A program made the translations under genes and the position numbers. The notes beneath the pieces are model-generated. The model was not told the DNA's origin, did not search any database, and was given only the letters and a program-made list of their open reading frames with translations. A stretch of 64,000 nt of DNA from Paramarasmius palmivorus. Its lineage: Eukaryota; Basidiomycota; Agaricomycetes; Agaricales; Marasmiaceae. The DNA lies in contig JAYKXP010000003.1 in the NCBI GenBank assembly GCA_037176845.1, forward strand, positions 806,001 to 870,000, read 5' to 3'. Below, in pieces: positions 10,956 through 23,831 of this stretch. Position 1 is the first letter of the stretch, and each line of letters begins with the position of its first letter.

Positions 10956-12881
10956 ATGCAGGTCGAACGTAGTGCAAGTTCGAGTTCTGCGGACGTCAGA
11001 GCTACAAAGGTATGTGACAATTGGATACATGTATGTTAAAGTCACCTAATTCAATACAGCGAAAACTTGACGATGCATTTCACAAACTCGATGCAGCAGT
11101 GGCCTCGAAAGAAACGCTCGTCAATCAACCACCACCGGCAAAAAAGCCTCTACTAGCTCGCTCAATCTATTCGACTCTCGCAAAGTACGGTATCAAAACA
11201 AAGGAGTCAGACTCATCGAAGTCAGTTCAGTCTCACTGCCAAACTCGTATCATCAACGGCTGTCTAAACCCACGTTCCAACTATCAGAAACTCACTTGGG
11301 ACTAAATTTGGCCCCCTTTCGAAAAGCACACCCCATCTTACTGCAATACTTTCGCGCGCAGCTAGTCGCAGGCGCAATCCCTTCGCGGGTCAAACCACAC
11401 CGGCGCCATCGCTTTCGCCATTGGCGGATTACAGACCATCCTCCATACCATCCTTCTTAAACCGTCTTTCCACCTTCAAGTTGTCCACATATGCCAACAA
11501 GCCTCCACAAATTGACGCAGTAGCTGCAGCCAAGTGTGGGTGGATAAACGACGGAAAGGATAGATTGGTGTGTGGCATATGCAATGTCTCCTGGGTGGTT
11601 GCGAATAAGGATGGGATGTCACGAGATGCTGGTAAGAAGGTAGGTTATACCACACCCTTCGGTTACTCACTGGTATTCTAGCCAACACCTTGATCGAGAA
11701 ACAACGGGTTTCGCTCGTGGAAGCTCATAAAAATGGCTGTCCGTGGAAAACTCGACAATGTGATGGTATGTGAAGCCATTTTTTCGAACTCACGATGAAG
11801 CTCACAATGAGGGTAGATCTTATCTATCGAATACCTCTACAATCCTCTGCGTTCACGGTACGCGAACTGAAAATAAACGCAATGGCCCTAGATCATCTGG
11901 TCCAATCCGTGGAAATTAAACATCCCCTGGTCGGTTCCCTTCGCGTCAACAGCCTACCACGATTAACCTTTGAAAACAGACACCAAACCAGGTCGCCTCC
12001 CTTGAATCCATTATATCCTCAGTTGATGTATCTCATGGGGAAGAAGAACCCATCGGAGAGGCTTCGTCTGGGATGGCCTCTCACGCACCCGACAACCCCT
12101 CAACCACAGCAATACTCGTCTCTCTGTTCGGGTGGACACCTGCCCCAGAAAGGCCCCGCACGACGTCATCTCGTTCTGTGTCGCGAATGTCCACCACACC
12201 ATCACTATCAAGGGCTTCTTCCGTTGCACCAGGCAACGCGACACCTCGTCCAAATCTCTTACGGAACGCCTCGAGTAAAGCAGCATCACGAGACACTTCA
12301 TTGCTACACTGCGTGCTATGCCAGCGGCGTGTAGGTTTATGGGCGTTTGCGCCTCCACCACCGCCAGGTGAAGGAGCCGCAGACGCTCCTGAGGGTTCGA
12401 CAGATCACCAACGGACTCCCAGCACACAAAAACAGCGGCAGTTTGATCTTCTCAAAGAACACAGGTCTTATTGTCCGTATGTTGTCCGATCTACACCCCT
12501 GCCCGCATTACCTGTGGTGTCGCCATCTACAACTTCTTTACCCACACCGTCACATACACGCTCGTCATCTTCTGCTTCACAGGTCAGCGGGATTTCAGGT
12601 GCAAATGGAGGCCTACTAGAAGGTTGGAGAGCTGTTTTGACGGTGGCATTGAGGTACAAGATGACACAACGATATCAGCTTGGTCGTAGGCAAGGCGGTG
12701 AAGGTGGGGATAGTTCTCAGCCTGAGGGAGAAGCCATGGAAGTAGACTTCGAGGCCATGGTCGAGGGCGTTAAGACTCGTGGGGTGGGTGAAAACTATAC
12801 TTGAATACGTTACCTTTGGAAGCTGACCAGTCCCTACAGGGCAAGGATTTATTACGATACGTTAAAGGACTGCTGGGATAA
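10956..12881 (+). CDS. C3HC zinc-finger protein (ZC3HC1/NIPA, Rsm1-like)
   Basis: ATG 10956 gives MQVERSASSSSADVRATK, then an intron, then RKLDDAFHKLDAAVASKE. The diagnostic C3HC/BIR-like zinc finger reads AAKCGWINDGKDRLVCGICN followed by VEAHKNGCPWKTRQC: two Cys, then His and Cys after a spacer. A Ser/Pro-rich linker follows (RSVSRMSTTPSLSRASSVAP). The second Rsm1-type zinc module begins HCVLCQRRVGLWAF and is closed by LLKEHRSYCPYV. The C-terminus spans an intron: TRG joined to KDLLRYVKGLLG, stop at 12879-12881. S. pombe Rsm1 acts in mRNA export; vertebrate ZC3HC1 sits at the nuclear basket and was also described as an F-box-like protein. The start and the two zinc modules are firm. The short exons between 11760 and 12000 are approximate. 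Confidence 0.85.
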
Positions 12882-13060
12882 GGACTAGTGTATTTGTTTT
12901 TTGTGTTTCTATTAGTACCACGCAATCTAGGGGACATTGTGTATATTTGCCTAGGCAAAACAATAGCATGTATTCAGTGGACAATGGAGTGACAACCAGG
13001 ACTACACAGCTCTAAGGTATGTACAGGTGATGAATCCAAATGCAAATACGACGAAAGCTC

Positions 13061-14753
13061 TCAAGATAAAAATCCTCGGATAGCACCTCCGACATTCAGA
13101 ACATCCAGCCTGGACCAAAGGTCAATGGTTTGCTCGATAACGAGGCATGAAGCACTCACAAAAAGGTATCATGACCCCAAACACCGCCCAGCTCGTAGTA
13201 GCTTACTCTATCATTCCCAGCCATGCGAAGCGCGTCCGCCACTTCCCTCTGCTGTTCTACCGTGAACAAGATATCGGACTGTACACCTAAAACAAGCGTC
13301 GGTATATTGGCGAGCGGTGCCATTCCTGCTGCAAGGTCCGGAAGGTAGGACGGCGGATTAGGCGGTGGCGGATGTGACTTTGAATGTGATGTTTTATGGG
13401 TGCCTTGTGTTGTCATAGTTGATGGGGATGGCAAAGGTTCGCTGGTAGATGGAGATATAGGGAGCGTTGAGAGGACGGATTGTGACATATCGAACAAATC
13501 CATAGCTTTGGAGATGTAGATGAGGGAGTTGGCATCGTATTTAAGGCAGAATTGTTCGCCCTGGGCAAGAATTCAGGCATGAAGTAAATGTAAAACTTGA
13601 TAGGTGCATACCTGGTGGTCGAGATAGGTTTCTATTAAAAAGTCGGGGCAGAGAGCGGGTGTACGTGGGTTTGTCTGGTTTTCTGATGGAGGTAGGGGTC
13701 GTAGTTGACGACCGAAACGTAGGTCCCATTCGGGGCCTGACCGGTATGTTATCGTCGCAATTTCTGAGATAGATGTGAGAGGTGTTCACCAATGAAATAC
13801 GGACAAGAACGCACGTCTAGCTAGCTTCATTCCTGTATGAGGCGGTAAACTGTCGTAGTAAAAGCCGTTATTCCAGTTGGGGTCAGCCATGAGCACTGCC
13901 ACGAAGGCGAATCATGAATTTGTACTGGGTAAGCGTATTAGTACGTACCACTTCGTTGTGCAAACCGCATTGCGACAGCCGAGGGGGAACTTCTGGCCGT
14001 ACCACTTATACTGACAACCTTCCCAACTCTGTCTGGGTGCAACCAACCCGCTGCAAGACTTTGCATTGCGCCCATGGAACATCCAACACTTGCATAGAGC
14101 TTCTTGACACCTAAGTGGTCCAGTAACCGAAACTGTGCCCGGACCATGTCAAATACTGATACGACGGGGAAGTTGGTCGCGTATGGTTTTCCAGTTGCAG
14201 GATCCATTGAAGATGGCCCTGTGGATCCGTAGCATCCGCCGAGAACGTTACAGCAGATAATGTAGAATTGATTAGTGTCCAGTGCCTTTCCTGGGCCAAT
14301 GAACTTTTCCCACCAGCCCTCAGCTGGATTTGCAACGGTAGAAGCGGCGTGTGAGGAAGCTGACAGACCAGTATGGAGAAGTATTACATTGTCCTTATTT
14401 GCAGACAATGTGCCCCAGGTCTCGTATGCGACATCGAAAGATTGTAGTGGGTTCGTTGAATAGGTCAAATGTAATGGGTTTGGATCGTGATACACATTAT
14501 ACGATTGAGGATTTGGCCGTGCATAAGGAGGTTCTGGCCCAGATTCGGAATATGGTTGAGAAGAACCACTGCTAGATGCCGGTGTCGAAAACTGAGAAGA
14601 TTTGCCTCGTATTCGGGATTCTCGAGCTGCGTGAGCTTCTACGCATGGGAAATGGGGTTGCGGTCGTTGGCTCGATAATGTATGTGAAAGTCGTGAAGCA
14701 TGCCTGCGAGACGACCTGGTTAGCTGGAAAGATGCTGATTTGAGCAAAGACAT
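13061..14753 (-). CDS. Fungal serine O-acetyl/succinyltransferase of the MetX fold (CysA/Cys2-like)
   Basis: ATG at 14753 starts a presequence ([20 protein letters not shown]) suited to mitochondrial import. The alpha/beta-hydrolase acyltransferase core shows [20 protein letters not shown], the oxyanion block [29 protein letters not shown], the nucleophile elbow [14 protein letters not shown] (Ser), and, after splicing, [18 protein letters not shown] and [17 protein letters not shown]. The catalytic Asp is likely in LGVQSDILF and the His in GVWGHDTFL. The MADPNW and [10 protein letters not shown] blocks favour the fungal serine O-acyltransferase (A. nidulans cysA, S. pombe cys2) over homoserine O-acetyltransferase Met2, so the role is cysteine synthesis. 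A Pro/Ser/His-rich insert around 13330-13470 separates the lid from the Asp. The stop is at 13061-13063. Confidence 0.88.
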
Positions 14754-15535
14754 GGAAGACCAAAGACAAAACCGACTTGCCAGTAGCAGCACTTCGAATT
14801 CCTTAGCTGATTGATTTCGTCAAAGTCGAAAGAATTGCGCGAACGCCGCACGTGTTCGCGGTCATCACGGTGACACTCAAGTCCTTCGTCGCTGCCTCAG
14901 ACGTTGTCGATGACATTCCCATTCCAATACAAATAATATTATAATCGCCCAATCCTGATCTTGAGGCTGGGCAAGGGAAGGGAGAAAGATTATAGAAATT
15001 CAGAGTGCCAAAAAGTGGGGTGGTAACCATGTCCACTACAAGGCTTTCTATGTACTTCCTGGCGGAGTGGCTGTAGTGGCCCGAACTCGGGAATGTGAGT
15101 GGTTCATGTCAGCGAATCAGACCCCAAGTGCGCTGGTTCGAGACAGCCCCCTCCGGAAAACTTGGACCCCATCGCTTATCGCGTCGTAAGACGTGATCTG
15201 GGCATGGGTTAAACAGGACTTCGGCAGGCCAGGGAAGCAATTCCGCAACCTGCAGTCCTCTCCGAGTTAGTCTTAGGAGATCAGGGCAGTCTTCAGTCGC
15301 GCTGTGGTCCGCGCCTCTCACAAACCTTTTGATCCAGTTAACAAATGCGACATTTTTACAAAATACTATTTCGACCGAAAATCACTGAGCCTGACCATCA
15401 AGGTCGCAGAATCTAGACCCGTCTCTTGTGTCCTCCTCCTCCTTCTCATCAATCACATGTGCCTCATAACACCGCCTGGTGATTGATTAAACTTTCCGAA
15501 GAATACTTATAGGTATCCAGAATACAGCAGAGTTC
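14754..15535. other. Divergent intergenic region at the left edge of the tailoring-gene cluster
   Basis: These 782 bases lie between the CysA-like gene and the epoxide hydrolase. I find no convincing exon. A stretch near 15058-15140 loosely resembles tRNA boxes but does not fold as a tRNA. The region presumably holds both promoters and marks the change from primary metabolism to the cluster. Confidence 0.5.
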
Positions 15536-16746
15536 ATGGATTCATCCCTCTACACTCAACTAGTAACCAAGCGCGGTCTAAAGTACAGGTACTTTTATGC
15601 TCCTGCCTCGCCTGATCGTCCAACACTGTTATTCCTCCATGGATTCCCATCCCAATCCCAAGAATGGCACAGACAAGTCGAATTCTTCAGGCCGTTGGGT
15701 TACGGGATTCTTGCTCCAGATATGCTAGGTGCAGGGGGATCAGACCGACCACTGGATCCCAAAAACTGGAGGCTGAATCTCATAGCTGCCGATCTCATGG
15801 ATATACTCCAAGCAGCAAAGCTTGAGAGAGTCGTCGGTGTGGGCCATGACTGGTGAGTCAACTTGGTCCAATCATGACGTCTTGATGCAGACGCGTTACA
15901 ACTCGTAGGGGATGTGTCGCGCTATCCAGACTTTCGGTTCTATTCCCTGAACGTTTCCTGGGTTTCATCTGGCTGGGACTATCGTTCATGGAACCAATTG
16001 TGGATAAATTCGATCTGGATACTATTATGTCAATCATGAAAGAGTATTTGGGCTACGAAGGTACGTACTTGTTGGTGCTCTGTGCTTTCATCGAGAAAGA
16101 AAACATCCTTCCCAGGATATTCCTACTGGAAGTTTTTCGAAAGACCTGATGCTGCCGACAAGATACAGGAGCACGTCGACAGTTTCATCCAGCTTCTGTA
16201 CCCCAAAGACCCTTCAACTTGGTTGACCTACATAGTTTTGCCCGGGAAAACAGCTGAATGGATTGAGAATAACATGAAAACTGGGTTTGCGGAGTATCTT
16301 ACCGGAGAGGTACGACATATCAGCGCTTCCTTCGATCTTGCAGATGTCTGATGCAATTTAGGAAATCAATGACATCCGTCGCAACATTTTGGAAAACGGA
16401 GGGATCAAATCATCTCTCAACTGGTATATTTCACAGATTGAGAATAATGACTTGGAAGACAACCTCGGTGCGTTCGTTTTGATATACATAATGAGGCTCT
16501 GGATTCGACCGTTCCCCCATAGGCATCCCAAAAGAGCGATGGATGATACAGAGTCCCTCGCTGTTTATCGCCGTTCACAAGGATTGCGTATGTACTCCGA
16601 AGCGAGGCAAGGATACCATGGCGAAGTATGGATCGGAGGTTGAGGTTGTCGACATTGAGACTGGTCATTGGCCACACCTTGAAGCGACAGATAAGGTGAA
16701 TGCGGAGATGGAGCGATGGTTGACAGAGTTGCAAGATTCTGAATAA
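15536..16746 (+). CDS. Epoxide hydrolase, alpha/beta-hydrolase fold
   Basis: ATG 15536 gives MDSSLYTQLVTKRGLKYRYF. The oxyanion motif is FLHGFPSQSQEW (HGxP type). The nucleophile elbow GVGHDWGC is completed by an intron after HDW and carries Asp instead of Ser, the mark of soluble epoxide hydrolases. The lid contains YSYWKFFERPDAADKI, with a candidate ring-opening Tyr. A second acid is expected near FIAVHKDCVC, and the catalytic His is in ETGHWPHLE. The stop is at 16744-16746, for roughly 330 residues with four or five short introns. The enzyme adds water to an epoxide to give a vicinal diol. As the first gene of the cluster it fits the removal of an epoxide set by one of the P450s (inference). 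Confidence 0.9.
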
Positions 16747-17093
16747 GACGATTCCAGTTGTTCCCTAGCCGAGATAGGATGATATTGAGTTCATTCACCT
16801 TCTACCGACTCGACTCGACGCACCTGCTCCCTCTTAATCCAATAATAGGCATACTGAGTTAGCATTGAGGACACATGATGGACGGGAGGGAGACATCGGA
16901 GACACAGGGGAGACATCGGCAAATGCCGTTGACACGCTTCCGCATTACTCCCATTATGCATGGCGGCGAACTGAATGCGTTCTCACATTCAAAGCATCCG
17001 ATGATGGCCAGTATGAAAGCGAGCCCGTCAAACTCAAAACAGCAATGTCTTTAAAAGACCAAACCCTAATGTCCCGAACAACCTCTACTGCTC
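16747..17093. other. Intergenic region between epoxide hydrolase and first P450
   Basis: The 347 bases include a direct near-repeat gggagacatcgg at about 16885-16920 and no coding exon that I can support. It probably holds the 3' UTR of the hydrolase and the promoter of the P450. Confidence 0.4.
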
Positions 17094-19370
17094 ATGGATC
17101 GACTCTTTCCCAGCGTTCAGCTCTATATCCTTTCTGGCATCGTTGTCGGGTTGTCGACCGTATATTTCCTGAAGTCGAGGAAGTCTTCTAACTTACCCCC
17201 TGGGCCACCAAGAAAACCCATCATTGGAAATGCTCTGGACTTCGATAGGTAATATCTCAGCACGGTACGAGTTGGAACTTGGAACTCATGTAAATGCCTC
17301 GCTAGTCTCCGGCCATGGCATCGATTCGCAGAGTGGAGGGACCAGTATGGTGCGTTTGTATATCTTCCCCGAAGCTCTTCATCTCACCCAACAGTGATAT
17401 GCAGGGGACATTGTCTACGCGGAAGCTCTAGGAAAGCCCATGATTATCCTCAACACCCTGGAGGTCACGAATGATTTATTGGAGAAGCGTGCTTCCAATT
17501 TTACGAATCGACCCAATCTTGTCGTCGTCGGTGAAATGATGCGTGTTAATGAGGTATGTCTTCTCAATCATCGACTAGTGTGATCTCACCGTTTGGTACA
17601 GGGTATGGCGATGCTGCCTTATGGTCCCGCGTGGAGAAAGCAACGAAGACTGGTCAACATTGGGCTTTCCATTACGGCCGTGAAGAAATATCATCTGTTG
17701 CAAAGTCAGATTACGGCGATGTTCCTACAGAGTTTAGTCGAAAGGCCGCGAAAGTATGCAGATGAGCTTCGCCTGTGAGTGACATTCATAGTGCTGAATA
17801 ATGTTACCCGCTGACACGAGTTGAAAGTGCAGCTGGACGTATCGTCATCAGCGTCACTTATGGTTTATCGGCCAAGACTCCTGATGATTTGGTACGTTTT
17901 GAGTCAACTTGCCCAGATGTTTTAATTCAGGCATGATACAGTATATCACTGAAGCAGAGGAATGTCTGGGCATCGTCACTAGAGGGTCTATGCCTGGTAC
18001 GTAAATAGTGACTGTGATGACTCGATGGCTAAATGGGATTTTATTAGGTGCCTTCATGGTAGATCTAATTCCGGCCTGTACGAATACACACTTTTTCGAT
18101 AGTCACGTTTGACTGACACCATACAGTGAGGCATCTCCCGAGCTGGTTTCCTGGCGTTACATTTCACAAAGCTGGAAAAGAAGGACGGGAAAAGATCCAA
18201 CGTCTCGTCACACGCCCATTCAACTATGTCAAGTCTCAAATGGTCAGGATCTCTTGAGCTGTATTTGTCAAATTGCTAACTGTGTAGTAGGAAGCTGGTA
18301 CCGCTAGACCGTCTCTGGCTTTGGATTGCCTGGAGAATTATGAGTCTTTGAACGAGAAAGCGACAAGCGTGGAAGAAAAAGAACACACCATTCGGTGGGC
18401 AACTGGAGTTATGTACGCCGCTGGTGGTGAAACGGTTAGTTTGAGTGTCTCCGCCACGATTATTTAGACTGACAATTTCCGTCAACAGACTTATACCACG
18501 GTTCTCAACTTCATCCTAGCATGTCTCGACCCTTTCGCTTTATATAGCCGCATAAACACTAATGCAAAGCCTCCAGGTGTCAAGTACCCCCGAGTGCTGA
18601 AGAAGGCACAGGCAGAGTACGACTCAGTCATTGGTGGTGGCCGTCTGCCTACGATAGATGATCGTGCATCTTTGCCGTTCATCAGCGCTTGTGTCAAGGA
18701 GGCGGCACGCTGGCATGTCGCGTTGCCCATTGGTTAGTCATTTGCATTGGTTCCATTTCATGGTGAACAAGTTCATACCTTGAATCAGGCATAGCTCGCG
18801 AAACGTCTGAAGAAGAGGAATACCGGGGATACTACATCCCTAAGAACACCATCGTAATACCGAACGTATGGTGTATGGCGCAGGATACCGTCTCCGGGAT
18901 ACCTACTGAAGATTTTGCTCCCGAGAGGCATATGCCTGAGTATGTTGGGGATAAGGTGGCTACAGATCCCACAAAGTTTGCTTTTGGCTTTGGTCGTCGG
19001 TATGTTTACCTATGTCCAACACACCTCCATCTCGGCTTTCTGACTTGATATTCATAAAGCGTCTGCCCTGGTCGATTTCTGGGCGAAAACTCTGTCTTTC
19101 TCCTCATTGCTAGTATCATTGCGACTATGGATATCACCCCTGAACAGGACGCTCAGGGCAACGACATAAATCCTAATCCTGAATACGCTGGAGGTTTAGT
19201 AGCGTGAGCTTCAACTCCGAGTACCAGTGCAAGGCTTGAACGAATACTGACTTCTCTGATCTTCTAGCCATCCCAAACCGTTTCCAGTCAAGATAACCCC
19301 AAGATCTCAGAATGTGTCTGCCATGGTTGCTGACATCGTGAATAGCATTGAAGATTTCGACAAACACTGA
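17094..19370 (+). CDS. Cytochrome P450 monooxygenase A
   Basis: ATG 17094 gives an N-terminal membrane anchor (VQLYILSGIVVGLSTVYFL) and the hinge LPPGPPRKPIIGNALDF. The C-helix is WRKQRRLVNIGLS. The I-helix oxygen-binding motif is YAAGGETTYTT. The ExxR motif is KEAARWHVALP. The heme-binding loop spans an intron: FAFGFGRR joined to VCPGRFLGENS, with the thiolate Cys. The C-terminus is MVADIVNSIEDFDKH and the stop is at 19368-19370. At least eleven short introns are needed, and no frame is broken. The OrdA-like look (LPPGPP, GFGRRVCPG) suggests the CYP64/CYP5150-type groups common in mushrooms, but the subfamily is not assignable by eye. It would hydroxylate a hydrophobic substrate at the ER membrane using a P450 reductase. 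It is convergent with P450 B, 44 bases apart. Confidence 0.93.
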
Positions 19371-19414
19371 CATTGCAACAATGTACATATCTAAAACCTA
19401 TGACATTTGACTTC

Positions 19415-21916
19415 TCAGATGTGTTCAACTACAACCGGTAGCTGGGGACCCTCCTCTTTCTTTCCGAGTACCCACGGCTGTAGACTAGACGCAATCTTCA
19501 AAGATATTGGTGCACCCGTGTCCCTGAATCGGAACTGTTTCATCAGAGACGAGAGAATTATCTGGAAAGGGTTGTGTTTAGCCGCCCAAGCAAAGAGTTT
19601 GATTGTATCCACCTTGTACTGGAATATGGCTAGACGCATCCCAATACAGCTTCGTGGTCCATCGCTGCTACTTGTTCAGTCGTTTATCAGCAGGAGACGA
19701 ACTCCGCCTCACCTAAATGCCAATAAATGTGCCCATCCCGTAGGAAGATTGTTCACATCTGGGAGATCCCCAAGCCAGCGTTCTGGATAGAAGTCATCAG
19801 GGTTGCGCCAAATCGAGTCACAGCGTTGTATGGCAATGATTGGGATTAGTACAACCTAGGGTGTGAGAGGATGAGTAAACGATAACAAGCGTGACTGGGG
19901 TTGAAAGACCTGTCCAGGTTGAACAACCACCTCCGAAACTGGTTTCCCTCTACTCCCCGTCACAGCAGAACCGAGAGGGATAACGTCGTGTTTGGTGGCC
20001 ACCCTTTCCATGTAGGGCAAACCGGGATATAGACGTAGGCTAAGGTCATGTTTAGAGTCATGTCGACACATCAGGGAAGACCATACGTTTCTTTCAGTAC
20101 GGCATCCAGATAAGGGAGTTTGCTTTGGAAATCGTCGTAGCTTGGCTCCCTTCCAAAGCTCTCGAGTTCTGAACGGAGGCGCTCCTGTTTATCAGGGTGG
20201 CGAGCAAGTTCCCAGATTGTGAATCCCAGAGTTTGCGTAGTGGTTTCGTGGCCCGAAATCCTATCGGGGTCGGTTAAGATAAACGATTATGCCATTAACA
20301 TAGACGAACACAAATGTTGATATCTGCCCGAATAAGTATCGGATACTAGTTGTTGAGAGATTCTAATCACCACTCACCTGTTCGTAGAGCTCCTCCGTTG
20401 AAATCTCTTCGTTCATGTTCCCGATCACTGCATTCTAGACTGAGTTTAGTTGCAATGTGCATGACCAGGTGACCCACTAAGACGGCTGAGTAGATCATTA
20501 TTGCCTTTCAGCGTATCTATGCCCACCGATTGGGTACGTTTAACCATCTCTCGGGCTACTCCGTCCTGAAATTGATCTAGGATTGATAGAGGAAATGGAG
20601 TATATGGCAGGGAAACGTACTTGGATGGTCATTTTCGCAAGGCCTTGGGCCTGGATTGCGAAAATAGGCAAGTCATTTAGTATCGGGAACCGCCTAAGAA
20701 GCATTAGCGTCTGGTTGGTCAGTCAGCGAGAACTATCTCTTGTGGGACATGAGCAAATTGCGAGCGTACCAGAAATCCGGCGTATTCCGCAATGGCGGAT
20801 GCGCCTTTACGCCTGGCACTTAGAATCCGAATAGCATCCTTGCTCTTTCCTCCTTCGAAATCGTGAAGAAATGCCTAGTTCCCAAAGTCAGAGAACGTCA
20901 AAGTCAGAGATTGCAACTCACAACTCTCCCAATCACATTTAGTCTATTTTGAAATAATCGGAATGAGTGATATGTTCCTTGTTCTCAGCTGTACGGAAAC
21001 GCTCACGTTACTCGACTAGTAAACTCCAAGATGTTCATTTTGGATGCCCCAGTCTTGTCAACATGGGCTTGTAAATCGCCAATAGCCTGTACAATTCCAG
21101 CATTAACACGGTAAATAGGCCCTATACAAAAGGTGCTTACCACCAATGCGGCTTGTCGCACGTCTTCGGACATAGCCTTGATGTTTTCCGCTCTTCAACT
21201 GACTTAGGAACTGAAGTATAATGAATGAATTCGAACGTACGAAAGAGATGGCATGACGAGGCGCTTCATCCGTCTATGCTCTGATGCTCCTTCGACCCAG
21301 CCAAGGCCTTTTCCTAACAAACGCGCCACGCGAGGACGGACAACTTTGCTATGATCTTCGCAGCAAAAATAAGACGAGATTTTGGGTAATCGGATAGAAC
21401 TCACGGTAGTCGTATATCTTCTTCCCGAGAATGTAGGAGATGCCCTCGACATCGCTGAGAACAAGCTAGCGCGTGTTGTATTAGCGAGGCTCAACTAAAA
21501 GCCCAGGAAATGGTACTGACAATGTCAGGTGCCTGTACAATGTCCGGTCAGCCATGAACATATAACTTCAGTAAAGAAGAGACAAACTCCAAAGGCTGCT
21601 TTGATGCGAAATGTCTTGCCCAACAATTCCGTCCATTGTCTGAAAGCACGACCAGGTTCGTTGATGAACACGCTCTTTTCATGTCCCCATATCCAGCTTG
21701 CACCAGGCTTTGCGGTATACGAGTGAGCGCAAGACTAGATGTAACGGTAAGAAGATGACTTACCGGGATTGGAAGAACACGGATAGTTCGAGCGCGTAGC
21801 CCCTGAAGGATTACGAACAAACAAATGGACACGAGAGAAAACGCAAGAAGTGAATTAACCGGTCCATCGTAAAGCCGGTGCATGAGGTCCAAAAACGGTT
21901 CAATGAAAAGGCCCAT
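19415..21916 (-). CDS. Cytochrome P450 monooxygenase B
   Basis: ATG at 21916 gives MGLFIEPFLDLMHRLYDG and a hydrophobic anchor (VNSLLAFSLVSICLFVILQG). Recognisable blocks in order: LGKGLGWVEGASEHRRMKRL (C-helix region), the I-helix motif RISGHETTTQTLGF, and the ExxR motif KETLR formed across an intron (VLKET joined to LRLYPGLPY). PERW is in DDFYPERWLGD. The heme loop is also formed across an intron: LLAF joined to SDGPRSCIGMRLA. The C-terminus is RDTGAPISLKIASSLQPWV and the stop is at 19415-19417. This is a different P450 type from A, with a PRSCIG heme loop and HETT in the I-helix. It is intron-rich and otherwise intact. It shares a divergent promoter with the methyltransferase. Confidence 0.9.
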
Positions 21917-22231
21917 AGGTCAAGTGGAGTTTTCATGCAGACTGTTGCACTTAAATGTCGCCAGCTGTCAAACAGCAACACGGGATGGGTCCGGACTTAA
22001 TTCCCGAACCCTTGTATGCTAGGAAAAGCGCTCAGACCATATCAGTTCATCCAGAGAAGCAAGCCGGGCTGGCGTGGAATTGTTGCATTTCGGATCTATG
22101 CGGTTCGATTGATAGAAAGGAACATACGACACATGCTCTTTAGCGCATCAGAAAAGTCGAGAAGATATCCACTCACATTATTCAAGTTGGTTAAATGGCC
22201 ACCACTTAGCGAACGCCACTTCTATCGAACC
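21917..22231. promoter_or_regulatory. Divergent promoter region between P450 B and the methyltransferase
   Basis: The two starts face away from each other across 315 bases with no supported exon. Shared control of the two genes is an inference from this layout; I found no clear operator. Confidence 0.4.
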
Positions 22232-23436
22232 ATGGATGCCACTGAGGCGTATACATTCTCGGTAATGTTTCCGCCAATGGAATGATAACGGTAATAAGGC
22301 TGACTGGTCGATCTAGCCAGCTTTCCAGGTCCCTGAAGAGATACAAAGGTACACTTGAAATGTCCCAAAAATACATTTCACGACGTGTCTTCCAGGTTAG
22401 ATAACTTGCACAAGGCGCTGTTCGATTATTTTGGGAGCCGATTATCGCTAGCGCCTTTGGAAGATTTGAAACCAGTCAGAATACTTGAAGTTGGGTACGT
22501 GTCTGCACTAGCTTTGGTGAAAAAAGGATCTCAGACCCAAGATTCAGTTCAGGGAGTGGTGCATGGTACGAGCAATCCACTGAACTGGCTGCCGCCCTTC
22601 AACATCGCATTTAGGGCTATTCAAGCTGCTGTGGCATTTCCTGAGGCTGAAGTTATTGCGACGGACAAATCGCCCTTGCCCGAAAGGTTTGTTGGCGGCT
22701 ATGATTTGACAGAATATCTGAACCTGATGTTCAATATCTCAGACCACTTCCGAGTAACTTGCATTTCGTGCAGAATGACCTCACCGAGCAAATCCCTTTC
22801 GAACATGGGACTTTTGATATTGTGCACGCCAGATTCGTCTTCATGCACGTACGTATGAAATAAGATGCGTATGTTCGCTCTGCTAATAGCAAAAGAAACG
22901 TCTTTAGCTGCCCAACGGAGAAGACATCCTTAAACGCACTTTGGAGCTGGTAAAACCGGGCGGGTGGTTCATTATCGAAGAACCAAATGACGATGCATGT
23001 AGAGACGGCAATGAGCCTCTTCCACCAGGGTTTCGTGCTTTCGTTGAAACCTGGCTATCGATAATCCGCTCTCGAGGTGCGGAACCGTGCATCGGCCAGG
23101 ACTTGGGGAGGATATTGGATGAGTCGAGACTGTTCAGCGAGGTCAATATCCGAAAGTTGGTGATACCCTATTCAGGACAGTCGAAAGGTCTGTAGACTAT
23201 TCCTGCACATTCCCGTATTATTCCCCTAATATTGTACTCTAGTTGAGGCAGAAAAAAGATTGGGTGATGCTTGGAGGAGTATTGCGATACGGAATGGGGA
23301 GGATTTCCCGAAACGATTCGAAAAAGAAGGGATAACAACGGAGGTCGCACAAGCAATGAAAGCTGAGCTGCTTGATAGTCGTCGGCGACTATGCACAGAC
23401 GTGTATTTTGCTTGGTCGAGGAGAAAAACGTATTAG
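22232..23436 (+). CDS. SAM-dependent methyltransferase
   Basis: ATG 22232 opens MDATEAYTFS, joined by an intron to VPEEIQR and then LDNLHKALFDYFGSRLSLAP. The SAM-binding motif I is assembled from three pieces: VRILEVG, SGSGAW and AIQAAVAFPEAEVIATDKS, so the glycine loop reads EVGSGSGAW. Motif II/III is NLHFVQNDLTEQIPFEHGTF followed by DIVHARFVFMH. The post-core block is LKRTLELVKPGGWFIIEEPN. The C-terminal part includes DAWRSIAIRNGEDFPKRFEK and ends YFAWSRRKTY. It resembles the class I, LaeA-like/tailoring methyltransferases of basidiomycetes. Whether it acts on O, N or C atoms, or has a regulatory LaeA-like role, cannot be told from sequence. In this position a tailoring O-methyltransferase is the simplest reading. 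Confidence 0.88.
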
Positions 23437-23831
23437 ATTGTGATTTTAGAGCGAATACAAGTCTTTGTGAATTGACCAGCGGAAAGACTCAGAGTGAGGA
23501 TGTCAGAGAGCGACGAACCAGGGTACCCACTTTTCCAGTCACCGTCACCAGGATCCCTCACCACCACAGCTATTCCTGAATATTGAATATTAGTTACTCC
23601 AGATGCAGAGAACCGGTGTTCGGTGAGCATCAGTGTTGATTTGCTTGTGTTCTCTTCATCGTGCTTTACTCTAATTCTTATTTTTTGCAGGTGTTATGCC
23701 TCAGGTGCAATCCATTCAAACACGAGTCTGAAAGGGAACCGCACCGGTTCGTTCATTTCCCATCACAGTTTCAGCAGGATCTGATGATTCTATAACTTCA
23801 ATAGCCCTTTCTTCAATTCATCCTTTCACCC
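23437..23831. other. Intergenic region between methyltransferase and MDR reductase
   Basis: It is 395 bases with no supported exon. It presumably contains the terminator of one gene and the promoter of the next. Confidence 0.4.

Noticed and set aside
15058..15145. Possible tRNA (ggcggagtggctgtagtggc and a later ggttcgagacag)
   Set aside because: The boxes are imperfect, the spacing is odd and no acceptor stem pairs; I could not fold a cloverleaf.
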